From contig VHCG01000020.1 of assembly GCA_016871805.1 (NCBI GenBank), positions 1 to 61,304 on the forward strand: 61,304 nt of DNA. Reading direction: 5' to 3'. Shown here piece after piece: positions 17,723-30,176 of the stretch (the first letter of the stretch is position 1; every line of letters starts with the position of its first letter). Made by a program: the position numbers and the translations under genes. The DNA comes from Verrucomicrobiota bacterium. GTDB lineage: Bacteria > Verrucomicrobiota > Verrucomicrobiia > Limisphaerales > UBA9464. A model generated the notes under the pieces. The model did no database searches and was not told where the DNA came from. It worked only from the letters and a program-made list of their open reading frames with translations.

Positions 17723-19834
17723 GTGAACGCACCGTCCGCATCCGAATCGACACCCCGACCCACCAACCGGCTGGGAGCCGAGGCCTCGCCCTACCTCCAG
17801 CAGCATGCGCACAACCCGGTCGACTGGCTCCCCTGGGGCGAGGAGGCCTTCGAACGGGCACGGACCCTCGACCGACCCATCTTCCTGAGCATCGGGTACT
17901 CCACGTGCCACTGGTGCCACGTCATGGAGCGGGAGACCTTCGCCAATGACGCCGTCGCCACGCTGCTCAACGAGCGGTTCGTGAGCATCAAGGTGGATCG
18001 AGAGGAGCGGCCGGACCTCGACAAGATCCACATGCTGTTCGTCCAGTCGACCTCCGGCGGTGGGGGCTGGCCGCTGAATGTATTCCTCACGCCGGACCGT
18101 CAGCCGTTCTTCGGCGGGACGTACTGGCCGCCGGAGAGCCGTCAGGGTCGCCCAGGGTTCCCCGAGGTGCTCGACCGGATCCATGAGCTTTGGACGACCC
18201 GGCGTTCCGATCTCTTGGAGTCCGCCCGAGCGCTGACCGACCAGCTTCGGTCCCTCCTCACCCATAGCGCCGACAACGCCTACCCGGCCGGCGAACGGGA
18301 GCTGCACGGGGCAGGCCAGACCTTCCTGCAGGAATACGATCCCGTGAATGGCGGATTCGGGACGGCGCCCAAGTTTCCGCGTCCGAGCCAGCCGCTGTTC
18401 CTGCTGCGGTTCGGGCGCCGCTTTGCCGATCCGTATTCGATCCAGGCCGTGGAACACACCTGCACGGCCATGGCGGCTGGCGGGATCCAGGACCAGTTGG
18501 GCGGCGGGTTTGCCCGGTACTCGGTGGACGAGCACTGGGGAGTCCCGCATTTCGAGAAGATGCTCCATGACCAGGCCCAACTGGTTCAGCTCTACCTCGA
18601 CACCCAACTGGCCAGCGGCCAAGCGCGTCATGGCAAGGTCGCCCGTGCGACGCTCCGGTATGTGTTGCGGGACATGACCCATCCGGACGGAGGATTCTTC
18701 TCGGCGGAGGACGCGGATTCGGAGGGCAAGGAGGGATGCTTCTACTGCTGGACTGAGGCGGAGATCCGCGCGGCCCTGTCCGCGGAAGAGGTGGTCGTGA
18801 CGCTCCGGCATTTTGGGATCACCGAGCAGGGCAACTTCCTCGACCACTCGGACCAGGACCCCATTCCCGGACAGAATGTGCTGAGACTCGTCGACTCCGC
18901 CCTCAGCGAGGCCGAGGCCGTGCTCCTCGCTTCGGCTCGCGAGAAGCTGTTCGGGATCCGGAACCGGCGCCCACGGCCCCATCGGGATGACAAGATCCTG
19001 ACGTCGTGGAACGGGATGATGATCGGGGCGTTGGCACGGGCGTCGGTGCTCCTCGACGAACCGGAGTTCCGCGACGCCGCCGAGCGGGCGCTGCAGTTTC
19101 TCCGGACGCATTCCTGGGATGCGGGGACCCGGACGCTCTCGAACTCCTGGTGTGACGGACGCCGGGAATCGACACAGTGGCTGGATGCCTATGCGAATCT
19201 GCTCCAGGGGGTGATCGACCTGTACGAGGTCATGCTGGTCCCGGGGCATCTCGAGTTCGCCACGGAACTGGCGGAGGCCATGATCGAGCGGTTCCAGGAC
19301 ACGGCGGCGGGAGGATTCTGGCAGACCGCAGCGGAGGCTCCGGACCTGATCCTGAGGACCAAGGAGGACTACGACGGGGCGGAACCTTCCGGCAACAGTG
19401 TCGCGGCGTTAGCGCTGCTGCGGCTGTCGGCGATCTGCGATCGGTCGGACTGGCGTGAGATTGCCGAGCGGGCGATCCGGCTGTTTGCGCAGCGCCTGCA
19501 TCAGTATCCCCAGGCGGTGCCCCATCTGTTGTTGGCCCTGGACTTCGCGATGCAGGAACCCAAGCGGGTGGTGCTGGTCGGGGATCCCTCCTGCGGCAGC
19601 ACGGCATCCTTGCTCCGGGCGGCGCACGGGGTGTTCGAACCCCATCGGGTGATCCTGGGAAACCTGGGTCCGGTGGCGGCGTCCGCACGGGCGCTGCCGG
19701 TGAACGAGGAGTTCACTCTGGCGTGGTGCTGCTCCGGATCCGCCTGTCAGGAACCGACGCGGGATCGCGAGGCTGTCAGGCGTTTTCTGTCGGCTCCGGA
19801 CCCCGAAACGACGGCTTCCGGAGGGGTGTCATAA
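17723..19834 (+). CDS. DUF255 thioredoxin-domain protein (YyaL/SSP411-like)
   Basis: A 703-residue protein starting at GTG 17723. The N-terminus N-R-L-x-x-E-x-S-P-Y-L-x-Q-H-x-x-N-P-V-D-W and the redox motif CHWCH (Cys62, Cys65) in a thioredoxin fold define the DUF255 family. Residues about 200-650 form an alpha/alpha-toroid resembling N-acylglucosamine 2-epimerases (F-G-x-[29 protein letters not shown]). The length and motif order are those of the full family. Activity is unproven in bacteria. The gene ends just before the ribosomal promoter region. Confidence 0.92.
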   Translation: MNAPSASESTPRPTNRLGAEASPYLQQHAHNPVDWLPWGEEAFERARTLDRPIFLSIGYSTCHWCHVMERETFANDAVATLLNERFVSIKVDREERPDLDKIHMLFVQSTSGGGGWPLNVFLTPDRQPFFGGTYWPPESRQGRPGFPEVLDRIHELWTTRRSDLLESARALTDQLRSLLTHSADNAYPAGERELHGAGQTFLQEYDPVNGGFGTAPKFPRPSQPLFLLRFGRRFADPYSIQAVEHTCTAMAAGGIQDQLGGGFARYSVDEHWGVPHFEKMLHDQAQLVQLYLDTQLASGQARHGKVARATLRYVLRDMTHPDGGFFSAEDADSEGKEGCFYCWTEAEIRAALSAEEVVVTLRHFGITEQGNFLDHSDQDPIPGQNVLRLVDSALSEAEAVLLASAREKLFGIRNRRPRPHRDDKILTSWNGMMIGALARASVLLDEPEFRDAAERALQFLRTHSWDAGTRTLSNSWCDGRRESTQWLDAYANLLQGVIDLYEVMLVPGHLEFATELAEAMIERFQDTAAGGFWQTAAEAPDLILRTKEDYDGAEPSGNSVAALALLRLSAICDRSDWREIAERAIRLFAQRLHQYPQAVPHLLLALDFAMQEPKRVVLVGDPSCGSTASLLRAAHGVFEPHRVILGNLGPVAASARALPVNEEFTLAWCCSGSACQEPTRDREAVRRFLSAPDPETTASGGVS

Positions 19835-19849
19835 GACCCGCGTCCGAGA

Positions 19850-19894
19850 TTTTTCCGGAAAAAACGTTGACCCTTCCCCCTCTTTTGATAGGAA
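19850..19894 (+). promoter_or_regulatory. Probable promoter of rplM-rpsI with an adjoining AT palindrome
   Basis: A perfect 14-bp palindrome, TTTTTCCGGAAAAA, lies at 19850-19863. Directly after it TTGACC (19867-19872) fits a -35 box, and TAGGAA (19889-19894), 16 bases on, is a weak -10. The A/T-rich palindrome next to the -35 could act as an UP-like element or operator. This is pattern matching only. Confidence 0.35.
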
Positions 19895-19916
19895 TCCTGC
19901 TCCTTTTGCGGGTTGC

Positions 19917-20351
19917 ATGAAGACTTTCCTTCCCAAAGTAGATATCCAGCGCCGTCAGTGGCGGATCATTGATGCCAACGGTGCCGTCCTCGGTCGTCTG
20001 GCATGCCAGGTGGCCGATGCGCTGCGTGGCAAAGACAAGCCCACCTTCGCCCCCCATCTCGATGCGGGCGACTTCGTTGTGGTCGTCAACGCCGAGAAGG
20101 TGGTGCTGACCGGCAAGAAGGAATCCGACAAGCAGTACATGACGTACTCCGGATGGAAGGGCGGCGAGAAGCGCCGCACGGTCAACCAGGTCCGCCAGAA
20201 GCATCCTGAGCGCCTCGTCGAGCACGCCGTCCGCGGAATGCTCCCGAAGAACCGACTCGGCGATCAGCTCTACACCAAGCTCAAGGTCTACGCAGGCAGC
20301 GCCCATCCCCATGCCGCCCAGCAACCGGCCCAGATGGCCTACGCCGGCTGA
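19917..20351 (+). CDS. rplM: 50S ribosomal protein L13
   Basis: A 144-residue protein of the usual L13 length. It has W-R-I-I-D-A-x-G-x-x-L-G-R-L-A near the start, H-L-D-A-G-D-F-V-V-V-V-N-A, Y-S-G-W-K-G-G, and the conserved V-R-G-M-L-P-K-N-R-L-G followed by L-K-V-Y-A-G-x-x-H-P-H. L13 is an early assembly protein of the large subunit. rpsI follows after 21 bases, the standard L13-S9 operon. Confidence 0.98.
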   Translation: MKTFLPKVDIQRRQWRIIDANGAVLGRLACQVADALRGKDKPTFAPHLDAGDFVVVVNAEKVVLTGKKESDKQYMTYSGWKGGEKRRTVNQVRQKHPERLVEHAVRGMLPKNRLGDQLYTKLKVYAGSAHPHAAQQPAQMAYAG

Positions 20352-20372
20352 AATTTGGAATCCTGATCTCCC

Positions 20373-20765
20373 ATGTCCTCCACTCAATTCCTTGGAACAG
20401 GCCGCCGCAAGACCGCCGTGGCCCGCATTCGGATCGCTCCCGGGTCGGGCACCATCACGGTGAATGGCCGCTCCTTCGAGGTCTACTTCCCCGTCGAGTC
20501 CCTCCGCCTGCAGGTGACCCAGCCGTTCACGGCGACGTCCACCACTGGCAAGTTCGATGTCCACATCAGCGTCGCCGGTGGCGGACCGAACGGCCAGGCT
20601 GGTGCCTGCAGCCACGGCATCGCCCGGGCTCTCCTCGCCAGCGATGCGGCACTCCGCCCGCTCCTGAAGACCGACAAGCTCCTGACCCGCGACTCCCGTA
20701 TGCGCGAGCGCAAGAAGTACGGTCAGCCCGGCGCCCGCCGTCGGTTCCAGTTCAGCAAGCGCTGA
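20373..20765 (+). CDS. rpsI: 30S ribosomal protein S9
   Basis: A 130-residue protein with GTGRRKTAVARIRI at the start, G-G-G-x-x-G-Q-A-G-A-C-S-H-G-I-A-R-A-L in the middle and the basic tail K-K-Y-G-Q-x-G-A-R-R-R-F-Q-F-S-K-R that reaches the ribosomal P-site. It is co-transcribed with rplM and ends just before a strong intrinsic terminator. Confidence 0.98.
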   Translation: MSSTQFLGTGRRKTAVARIRIAPGSGTITVNGRSFEVYFPVESLRLQVTQPFTATSTTGKFDVHISVAGGGPNGQAGACSHGIARALLASDAALRPLLKTDKLLTRDSRMRERKKYGQPGARRRFQFSKR

Positions 20766-20782
20766 ACCGGCTCCGCCCAAAC

Positions 20783-20813
20783 AACCCTGCTGGTCCTCCA
20801 GCAGGGTTTTTTT
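20783..20813 (+). terminator. Intrinsic terminator of rplM-rpsI
   Basis: The arms AACCCTGCTGG (20783-20793) and CCAGCAGGGTT (20798-20808) pair perfectly around a TCCT loop and run into seven T residues (20807-20813). Confidence 0.93.
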
Positions 20814-20889
20814 GTGGGTCAAACCAGCGCCGTTGCCGTTCCTGCACCGATTGCCATCCTCCGTTCCACAGTCCACCTCCCAACGTCCC

Positions 20890-21963
20890 ATGCGATTCCA
20901 GAACACCCGTCCCCGCGTCGCCATCGTCGGCGCCTCCGGCTACTCCGGCGAGGAACTTGTCCGCCTGCTCCTCAACCACCCCGAGGTCGACCTCGTGGCG
21001 GTCACGTCCCGATCCAACGCCGGAAAGACCCTCGCCCAGATCTTTCCGCGTTTCGCCAGCCATCCCCGGTCGCGTCAGCTCCGGTTCAGCGACCCGAAGC
21101 CAGCGGACCTCGCCAAGGAGGCCGACATCGTCTTCCTCGCCCTGCCCCACGGGGTTGCCGCCGAGTATGCCCGTCCGCTCTTCGAGGGGGGAGCCACGGT
21201 GATCGATCTCAGCGCCGATTTCCGATTGCGCAGCGCGGCGGTCTACAAGGAGTTCTATGCCCATGATCATCCGGCGCCGGATCTCCTGTCCAAGGCGATC
21301 TACGGGCTTCCGGAGGTCTACCGAGGCCACCTGCACGAAAGCCGCCTGATCGCCTCCCCAGGCTGCTACCCCACGAGCATCCTGCTGCCCACACTGCCCC
21401 TGCTCCGGTCCAGGCTCATCAAGCCCACCGGGATCATCGCCGACTCCATGAGCGGGGTCAGCGGGGCGGGACGGAAGGCCGAGATCGACTACCTGTTCGT
21501 GGAATGCAACGAGAGCGTCCGCCCCTACGGCATTCCCAAGCACCGGCATCTCTCGGAGATCGAGCAGGAACTCGGCGTCGCCGCCGGTGAACCGGTCACG
21601 ATCCAGTTCACCCCCCACCTGATCCCGGTCAACCGGGGCATCCTGACGACGCTCTATCTCGCCCCGGCCCAGCACTTCGCCACCGAGGAGGAGACCACGC
21701 GTCTGGGCGAGGCGATCACCGAGTGCTACCGCGCGGCCTATGCCAACGAACCGTTCGTCCGGGTGCTCGAGGGCAAATCCCTGCCCGACACCAAGAACGT
21801 CGTGGGCACCAACGTGCTCGAACTCGCCTGGCGCCTGGATCCACGGACGGGACGCCTGATCGTCGTGAGCGCGGAGGACAACCTGATCAAGGGCGCCAGC
21901 GGTCAGGCCGTGCAATCCATGAACGTGGTCTGCGGATTCGCGGAGACGACGGGACTCGTCTAA
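20890..21963 (+). CDS. argC: N-acetyl-gamma-glutamyl-phosphate reductase
   Basis: A 357-residue enzyme of arginine biosynthesis that reduces N-acetylglutamyl phosphate to the semialdehyde with NADPH. The start MRFQNTRPRV places the Rossmann motif GASGYSG at residues 14-20. The catalytic cysteine is Cys159 in SPGCYPT, and H-R-H-x-x-E-I-E is also conserved. The frame is open upstream to 20812 but runs over the terminator region, so ATG 20890 was chosen. No other arginine genes are adjacent. Confidence 0.96.
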   Translation: MRFQNTRPRVAIVGASGYSGEELVRLLLNHPEVDLVAVTSRSNAGKTLAQIFPRFASHPRSRQLRFSDPKPADLAKEADIVFLALPHGVAAEYARPLFEGGATVIDLSADFRLRSAAVYKEFYAHDHPAPDLLSKAIYGLPEVYRGHLHESRLIASPGCYPTSILLPTLPLLRSRLIKPTGIIADSMSGVSGAGRKAEIDYLFVECNESVRPYGIPKHRHLSEIEQELGVAAGEPVTIQFTPHLIPVNRGILTTLYLAPAQHFATEEETTRLGEAITECYRAAYANEPFVRVLEGKSLPDTKNVVGTNVLELAWRLDPRTGRLIVVSAEDNLIKGASGQAVQSMNVVCGFAETTGLV

Positions 21964-22034
21964 CGGTTCCGAGGTCCCAAACAGCGAGCCGCATCACCGG
22001 CCGCTTCGCCATCGAGGTCGGACCAGTGGTCCCC

Positions 22035-22649
22035 TCACAGCCCGACAGGGCCATCCACCCGTTCGCCGTCCATCTGGTAGATGCCCACCAGATAGCCATT
22101 CTCGCGGATCGCACCGACTTTAAGGGTGCCCACAAGGGAGACGGCCTGGTCCATGACCGGCTTGATCCCCTTGCCTGTCATCCGCACCGAGACCCATTCG
22201 TTGATCTTGGGCACGATGCCAAAGCAGCACATGGACTGGTCCCGCATGATCAGGAGTTCCGTGACGAGCCCCTGCTCGACCTTGAGGGGCAGCATGAATC
22301 CCTTAAGGGACACCCGCTTGCCGCTGAAGGCCTTGATGGTCTCAGGGATCTGGGTGTCCGGATCCTTGCCCTTGGCGAACGGACTGTCGGGATTCTCGTC
22401 CGGAACGTCGTATTTGAAGCTGCTGAGCTTGTCGAAGCCGACGACGAGCTGCCCGTCGGACTTCATCTCAGCACTCGGGGCCGGGGTGTTGGCCGAAGGG
22501 CTCTTCGCGGAGGCCCCGCCGTCGACCGGCTTGATGGGCTGGCCCTTCGGAGCCAATGGCTTGATCGGTTCCCCGCGGGGGGGCTGCGGGGCCACGGCAA
22601 GCGAGAGCCCCGCAACGGCGAGGAGTGGGGCGACAGAGAACGGTTTCAT
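22035..22649 (-). CDS. Secreted DUF3299 protein
   Basis: A 204-residue protein with a signal peptide (about 1-20), then a proline/lysine linker in which a short unit repeats (EPIKPLAPKG, QPIKPVDGG). The C-terminal ~110 residues match DUF3299: I-P-x-x-I-K-A-F-S-G-K-R-V-S-L-K-G-F-M-L-P, then M-R-D-Q-S-M-C-C-F-G and a closing strand G-x-L-x-V-G. The paired cysteines and G-F-M-L-P are typical, and the function of the domain is unknown. Its ATG overlaps the stop of the upstream lipoprotein gene by one base (TGATG), so the two are translationally coupled. Confidence 0.8.
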   Translation of the reverse strand: MKPFSVAPLLAVAGLSLAVAPQPPRGEPIKPLAPKGQPIKPVDGGASAKSPSANTPAPSAEMKSDGQLVVGFDKLSSFKYDVPDENPDSPFAKGKDPDTQIPETIKAFSGKRVSLKGFMLPLKVEQGLVTELLIMRDQSMCCFGIVPKINEWVSVRMTGKGIKPVMDQAVSLVGTLKVGAIRENGYLVGIYQMDGERVDGPVGL

Positions 22650-23125
22650 CAGGGTAGTGTCGTCCGGATGTCCCGGAACTGCTTGGACTTGAACGGAAGG
22701 TCCTTCACAAGGACTTCGATCCGGGTGGCGGACTTCAATCCGTCTGCCGCGCCCTGAAACTGGGAGGTGTCCCCCGGCTTCTCACCGGTCGCAGGATTCC
22801 CGACCGGACGCAGGACCAGATTCTGTTCGGTCCCATTCGCTGTGATTTGGACCGGGATCCCATCGACCGGCAGGCGGACAAAATTCTCCGCATGGGCATC
22901 CAAGGCGTAGGCGGTCAGACGCCCTTCGGCCGGAACGAAGACAAACTCGAGATTGGCCTCATGCCGGCCCAATTCCACCAGCTTGCCGCCATACTTGGCC
23001 GTATGCCCGTGGCTGCCCTCGGAATGGCCGTCGGCATGCGACGAGGAATCGCCGCCACATCCAACGACCAGCAGGAATGCCGCAAGGATGGCAGCCATCG
23101 AGAAACTTTTGGAGGAACCGTTCAT
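22649..23125 (-). CDS. Histidine-rich lipoprotein
   Basis: A 158-residue protein. The lipobox LVVGC puts the lipidated cysteine at residue 23. Directly after it comes a run rich in His, Ser, Gly and Asp (six histidines in about 19 residues), as seen in metal-binding tails. The rest looks like a small beta-rich domain of about 100 residues (GGKLVELG, LTAYALDAHAENFVRL, I-P-V-Q-I-T) seen in periplasmic proteins near metal transporters. I do not recognise a named family. Coupling to the DUF3299 gene suggests a shared envelope role, possibly in copper or zinc handling, but no transporter is adjacent. Confidence 0.7.
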   Translation of the reverse strand: MNGSSKSFSMAAILAAFLLVVGCGGDSSSHADGHSEGSHGHTAKYGGKLVELGRHEANLEFVFVPAEGRLTAYALDAHAENFVRLPVDGIPVQITANGTEQNLVLRPVGNPATGEKPGDTSQFQGAADGLKSATRIEVLVKDLPFKSKQFRDIRTTLP

Positions 23126-23183
23126 AGGACCTCAGAATGTAACAGCCGAGACATGGATTTCAAAGGCGGGATTCGCGAGGTCC

Positions 23184-26309
<3,126 letters not shown>

Positions 26310-26401
26310 GGGAATGGCACCCGAAGGGGCCGAGGCCACAAACAGGGACAGGTCCATGGCTGAAGCGTATGGCAAGGACGCATCGGGATTCTTTCTCGAT
26401 C

Positions 26402-28069
26402 TCAGTCAGCCACAGCATCCACCGTCCAGCACCCCTCGCGGCAGACCAGGCTGAGGACCTGGCCCCGGTCGGTCTCGACCTGCCACACCTCCTCCGCCCA
26501 CGCCTGGGCCTCCCACCAGTGTCCCGAGCGCCGCACCGGACCCTGCACACGCCGGATCCGTCCCGAGGCCACGGCACTCGAGACGAAGACAGGCTGAGGA
26601 CTCTGGGATGCGGAATTCGGACCCGTTTCGGGTATCCTGGAAACGGGGGGACCCGGAGCCGTCACCGTCATCGGTTTGCCCCCCTCCTTGCGGAATGTGG
26701 GGGACAACAGGGCCAATACATGATCCGGGCTGAGCCGCGAGGCAGGATCGGAGGCTGTGATGGACGTCGACGACGATCCACCGAGGACCCGGATCTCCAC
26801 ACGCGCCGGAGATGGCGGACGGAGACGTCTCATCGGAGTAGGGGCCTGCAGCCATCGTCCGGGACGGGACTCCACGGTCGGGGCATTCTCGAAATCCGGA
26901 CTGACCAGCCGGAAGGCATCCGTCCGGTGGGAATCCTCCCGCACGGGGCTGCCCACCCGGTCGCCCCCCACCAGGGCACTCAACCGGGCGAGGGTCTCCT
27001 GGAACTGGTGAGCATCCCGGACTGCCGCCTCGAACAGACTGAACTGCCGCTGCCGCGATCGGGTAGATTCCAGGGAAAGGTCCACACCCACCACCGGCGC
27101 CTCCGTCCTGAGGGTCTCGAGATACGTCTGCAGGCACTGGAACAGGGCCTCGGAGCGTCGGGCGGGTTCCGGAAGACGGAGGCGTTTCCGGTGATCCTGT
27201 CCCGACTCAAGTCGCAGCCTCAGGATCAGATGCTCTGCCGCCAGCCCCAACGCCTCCAGCCGCTGGGCGAAGGAATCGGTGAAGCGACGGCACAGGAACA
27301 AGAGCGGTTCCAGCGTCTCCACGGCCGGGTCGAACTCCCAGAATTCCTCGAATCGTTGCGGGGGGCGGATCTGTCGGACCGGACGGACCGATGTCGTCGA
27401 AGCCGATGCGAACAGTGCCAGGGCCTCGAGTCCCAGCCGATCCGCCAGATCCGCACGGCCCAACGCCAGGAACTCCCCCACGGTTCGGACGCCCCACTGC
27501 CCCAGGATCTCGGCCACATGGGCGGTGGGTTCCAACGCCGCGATGGGCAGCGTCGAAACAAATCCAGTGGCGTCATCGACCACGAAGACCTCCTCGGACC
27601 AGAGCGCTGCCAGACGGGCGACGTTGGGCGTGGGGCCCACACCGACCCGGGATCGGAGTCCCAGCGCATCCATGGCTCCCTTCAGCCGCTCCGCCCAGCC
27701 ATGACGCTGGGACTGCTCCAGCAGGCCGGGAAGTCCGCGCAGATCCAGGGTCAGCAACCCCGGAGCCGTGTCCTCGATGGCCGGCGAGAACCCAAAGGCC
27801 ACCTGCACGATCGCCTCCATCGTGGAGGATTCCCCGTCGACGGATCGGGGTCGGATCAGCAGCTCCCGGCAGCGCGCCAGCGCCTGGGGTGTCATCAGCC
27901 CCTCGACCACCCCGGCTGCCCGGGCTCCGGGTGTGGCTGCGATGACCCGGGCCACCCGCTGAGTTGGATCGACCAGGGCGATGGGCTGGTCCCACAGCTC
28001 AGGGTGATGCCGCAGGGCCGACTGGAGCGGGAACTCCAGGAGGTGCAGGACAGCGAAGAGGGGTGTCAT
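26402..28069 (-). CDS. imuB: ImuB, inactive Y-family polymerase-like mutasome protein
   Basis: A 555-residue Y-family polymerase homologue. The palm region lacks the catalytic acid expected at the start (here F-A-V-L-H-L-L-E-F), as is normal for ImuB, which acts as a scaffold. A sliding-clamp motif, QFSLF, is visible near residues 342-346. The C-terminal ~100 residues include the ImuB tail (W-E-A-Q-A-W-A). AAGGAG lies nine bases before ATG 28069, so that start was chosen. In-frame ATGs at 28087 and 28075 are possible; 28087 would overlap the imuA stop as ATGA. It links ImuA and DnaE2 to the clamp during damage-induced mutagenesis. Confidence 0.92.
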   Translation of the reverse strand: MTPLFAVLHLLEFPLQSALRHHPELWDQPIALVDPTQRVARVIAATPGARAAGVVEGLMTPQALARCRELLIRPRSVDGESSTMEAIVQVAFGFSPAIEDTAPGLLTLDLRGLPGLLEQSQRHGWAERLKGAMDALGLRSRVGVGPTPNVARLAALWSEEVFVVDDATGFVSTLPIAALEPTAHVAEILGQWGVRTVGEFLALGRADLADRLGLEALALFASASTTSVRPVRQIRPPQRFEEFWEFDPAVETLEPLLFLCRRFTDSFAQRLEALGLAAEHLILRLRLESGQDHRKRLRLPEPARRSEALFQCLQTYLETLRTEAPVVGVDLSLESTRSRQRQFSLFEAAVRDAHQFQETLARLSALVGGDRVGSPVREDSHRTDAFRLVSPDFENAPTVESRPGRWLQAPTPMRRLRPPSPARVEIRVLGGSSSTSITASDPASRLSPDHVLALLSPTFRKEGGKPMTVTAPGPPVSRIPETGPNSASQSPQPVFVSSAVASGRIRRVQGPVRRSGHWWEAQAWAEEVWQVETDRGQVLSLVCREGCWTVDAVAD

Positions 28070-28083
28070 GGCCATCGGCTCCT

Positions 28084-28758
28084 TCATCCTGCCATCCGCC
28101 GATCCAGCCCCGCCTGCAGGATGCCTGATCGGACCAATTCGAACCGCAGGGACTCCAGAGCCGACTCCGGGCCCGAGTGGATCCGATCCAGCACCGGGTC
28201 CGCCGAGACCTGGACCCGGCATGCGGCACCGGAAACCAGGGGGAAAGGCGTCAGCACGACCGCCGTGGTCCCATGGTGTTCCGTCAGTCGACGGAACCGA
28301 TGCCAGATGCTGCCTGAGATCCGCCCTAGGGCCTTGGTTGGGCAGGGCTTCAGATCGATCAGGACCCGGGGGAAGTTCCGATCCCGCAGCAGCAGATCCG
28401 CGGCGCGGAGGGCCTCATCCGCACTCCGTGCCCGCACCCAGAGGATCCGGGCAAGCTCCTGGGGTTCCAGAGCATCCACATCGAGGCTGTCCGCGGCATC
28501 CACCACAGCGAGGAACTGTCCTTCCTGGGCAGTCTTTCGGATCCAGGCATGCAGGACCTGGACACTGCCCGAGCCGATGCCCTGCCCGACTAGTTCGGAA
28601 ACCCCGCTCTTCGGCCAACCGCCCTCCAGGAGGGAATCCAAGGCCGGAATACCCGTGGGGATGGCCTCCGGCGTGGTCGCGTTGCGAAGCCGAACCGATG
28701 CCCCAAAGCGCTCGGCCAGGAGCTTCCGGAGATCCACGATGTTGCTGGCCTCGGGCAT
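28084..28758 (-). CDS. imuA: ImuA, RecA-like mutasome protein
   Basis: A 224-residue protein related to RecA/SulA. It has P-T-G-I-P-A-L-D-x-L-L-E-G-G-W-P followed by S-E-L-V-G, the ImuA form of the nucleotide-binding entry, with a degenerate P-loop (GIGSGS). Alternating beta strands follow (F-L-A-V-V-D-A, V-L-I-D-L). It is the first gene of imuA-imuB-dnaE2 and should carry the damage-controlled promoter in the 187-base divergent gap upstream. I could not identify a LexA box, since the motif for this phylum is not known to me. Confidence 0.88.
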   Translation of the reverse strand: MPEASNIVDLRKLLAERFGASVRLRNATTPEAIPTGIPALDSLLEGGWPKSGVSELVGQGIGSGSVQVLHAWIRKTAQEGQFLAVVDAADSLDVDALEPQELARILWVRARSADEALRAADLLLRDRNFPRVLIDLKPCPTKALGRISGSIWHRFRRLTEHHGTTAVVLTPFPLVSGAACRVQVSADPVLDRIHSGPESALESLRFELVRSGILQAGLDRRMAG

Positions 28759-28826
28759 GACAGGATTCCAACGGGAGGGTCAGTCTATGCCCCATCGACC
28801 CGGAGGAAACCGGAAACTCAGGGGAG

Positions 28827-28860
28827 CACCCATCGGGGCGACAGCCTGCCCGGATGGGTG
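28827..28860. other. Long GC-rich hairpin in the imuA / glycosyltransferase divergent gap
   Basis: The arms CACCCATCGGGGC (28827-28839) and GCCCGGATGGGTG (28848-28860) pair at 12 of 13 positions around an 8-base loop. No T-run follows on either strand. It may be an operator, a leader RNA structure or a palindromic relic. It does not match a riboswitch I know. Confidence 0.5.
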
Positions 28861-28945
28861 GGACAACCGCGGTCCGTGCAGCACGCGACGCCCATGTCAA
28901 AGCCTCGATTGACACCCCATCCCACGGTCAGAAACCCTCGAGTCC

Positions 28946-30142
28946 TTGCGGATTCTGTTCATCGGCGACAGCGCCAGTCCCCACACCGGAGGACTGAACC
29001 GCATGGTTGTCGAGACCTGCTCCTGGCTGGGGGAGGCCGGACACGACGTGGCCCTGGCCTATCATGACGAGCACCCCTCGCTGGTGAAGTGTCCCGTGTT
29101 CTGGGTCCGCGAGGCCCTGCCGATGCCGGAACGCCAGGCCGCCCTCGAGAAGGCTGTGGCGACGTTCAAACCCGACGTCCTCTACTGTCATTCGATCAAG
29201 GTCATGCCTTCGCTTCCGGGCCTGTCGGAGCGGTTTCCTCTCGCGAGCTTCTATCATGACCAGAGCATCTTCTGCTCGGGGGGAGACCGGTGTTCCCGCA
29301 ACTGGGAACCGTGTCACCGCCCCCATGGCTGGTCCTGCCTGCTGTGGCACCATGTGATCGGTTGCGGCGGCAAACATCCCGTCAACAACTGGCGCCGATG
29401 GCGAAGCATCGACTCCCGGATGCTGGCCTGGAAACTCCCTCGGTCCCGGGTCCAGGTCGCTTCCCGGTTCATGCAACGGGGTCTGGAGGAGAACGGGTTC
29501 CCGGTGGATCGACTGGATCTCGTTCCTCTCTGTGCGGAACCTCCGCCTGCCGACACCTCGATCGCGACCGAACCCGGCCTCTTCCTGGTGCCCGGGCGGA
29601 TGGTGAAATCCAAGGGCATCGATCTGGCGATCCGCGCCATCGCGCAGCTCCACGATCTGCCCTGTCGACTGGTGGTGGCCGGTGACGGGCCCCAGAGGGC
29701 TGCGCTGAAACAGTTGACCCGGGATCTGCAGGCAACATCACGGGTGACCTTCACCGGTGAGATCCTGCCGGCCGAGTTGGCCTCCTGGTATGCGCGGGCC
29801 TCGGTCATCCTGTTCCCGGTCCTGCGCCCCGAACCGTTCGGCCTGATCGGGGTGGAAGCCCTGGCTTATGGAAAACCCATCGTCGCCTTCGACGGTGGGG
29901 CTGTCGACGAGTGGCTCTGGCCCGGAGAGACCGGCATCAAGGTCGAGGAGCGAACGCCCGAAGCCTTCGCCTTGGCCCTCCGCGAGCTGGTCTGCGATCC
30001 ACGGCGGTGCGCCGCTATGGGACAGGCCGCGAAACGGCGCCATGCGTTCTTCCACCCGGATGCATTCGTACAACGGCTCACAGACGCCCTAAACCGGACG
30101 ATCCGCTGGCATCGGGACACGGAACCATCCTCACGACGCTGA
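28946..30142 (+). CDS. GT4-family glycosyltransferase
   Basis: A 398-residue GT-B fold enzyme starting at TTG 28946 (MRILFIGDSASPHTGG), placing the glycine-rich start of the first Rossmann domain at the N-terminus. The second domain shows F-L-V-P-G-R-M-V-K-S-K-G-I-D, L-V-V-A-G-D-G-P and the donor-binding P-E-P-F-G-L-I-G-V-E-A-L-A-Y-G-K-P-I-V-A. A cysteine/tryptophan cluster at residues about 110-142 (C-S-G-G-D-R-C, C-H-R-P-H-G-W-S-C) is the kind of insert seen in some GT4 enzymes and may bind metal. It transfers a sugar from a nucleotide donor to an unknown acceptor in envelope glycan synthesis. Confidence 0.88.
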   Translation: MRILFIGDSASPHTGGLNRMVVETCSWLGEAGHDVALAYHDEHPSLVKCPVFWVREALPMPERQAALEKAVATFKPDVLYCHSIKVMPSLPGLSERFPLASFYHDQSIFCSGGDRCSRNWEPCHRPHGWSCLLWHHVIGCGGKHPVNNWRRWRSIDSRMLAWKLPRSRVQVASRFMQRGLEENGFPVDRLDLVPLCAEPPPADTSIATEPGLFLVPGRMVKSKGIDLAIRAIAQLHDLPCRLVVAGDGPQRAALKQLTRDLQATSRVTFTGEILPAELASWYARASVILFPVLRPEPFGLIGVEALAYGKPIVAFDGGAVDEWLWPGETGIKVEERTPEAFALALRELVCDPRRCAAMGQAAKRRHAFFHPDAFVQRLTDALNRTIRWHRDTEPSSRR

Positions 30143-30176
30143 GACACCGTGACAGGATCAACCGGCCCCGGGCACT

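Noticed and set aside
17708..19249. 513-codon open frame on the minus strand
   Set aside because: It is antisense to the DUF255 gene, which has an intact CHWCH motif and full-length family match.
28759..28945. Riboswitch or small RNA in the imuA/glycosyltransferase gap
   Set aside because: I compared it by eye with SRP RNA, RNase P, cobalamin and ZTP motifs and found no core match; only the hairpin is reported.
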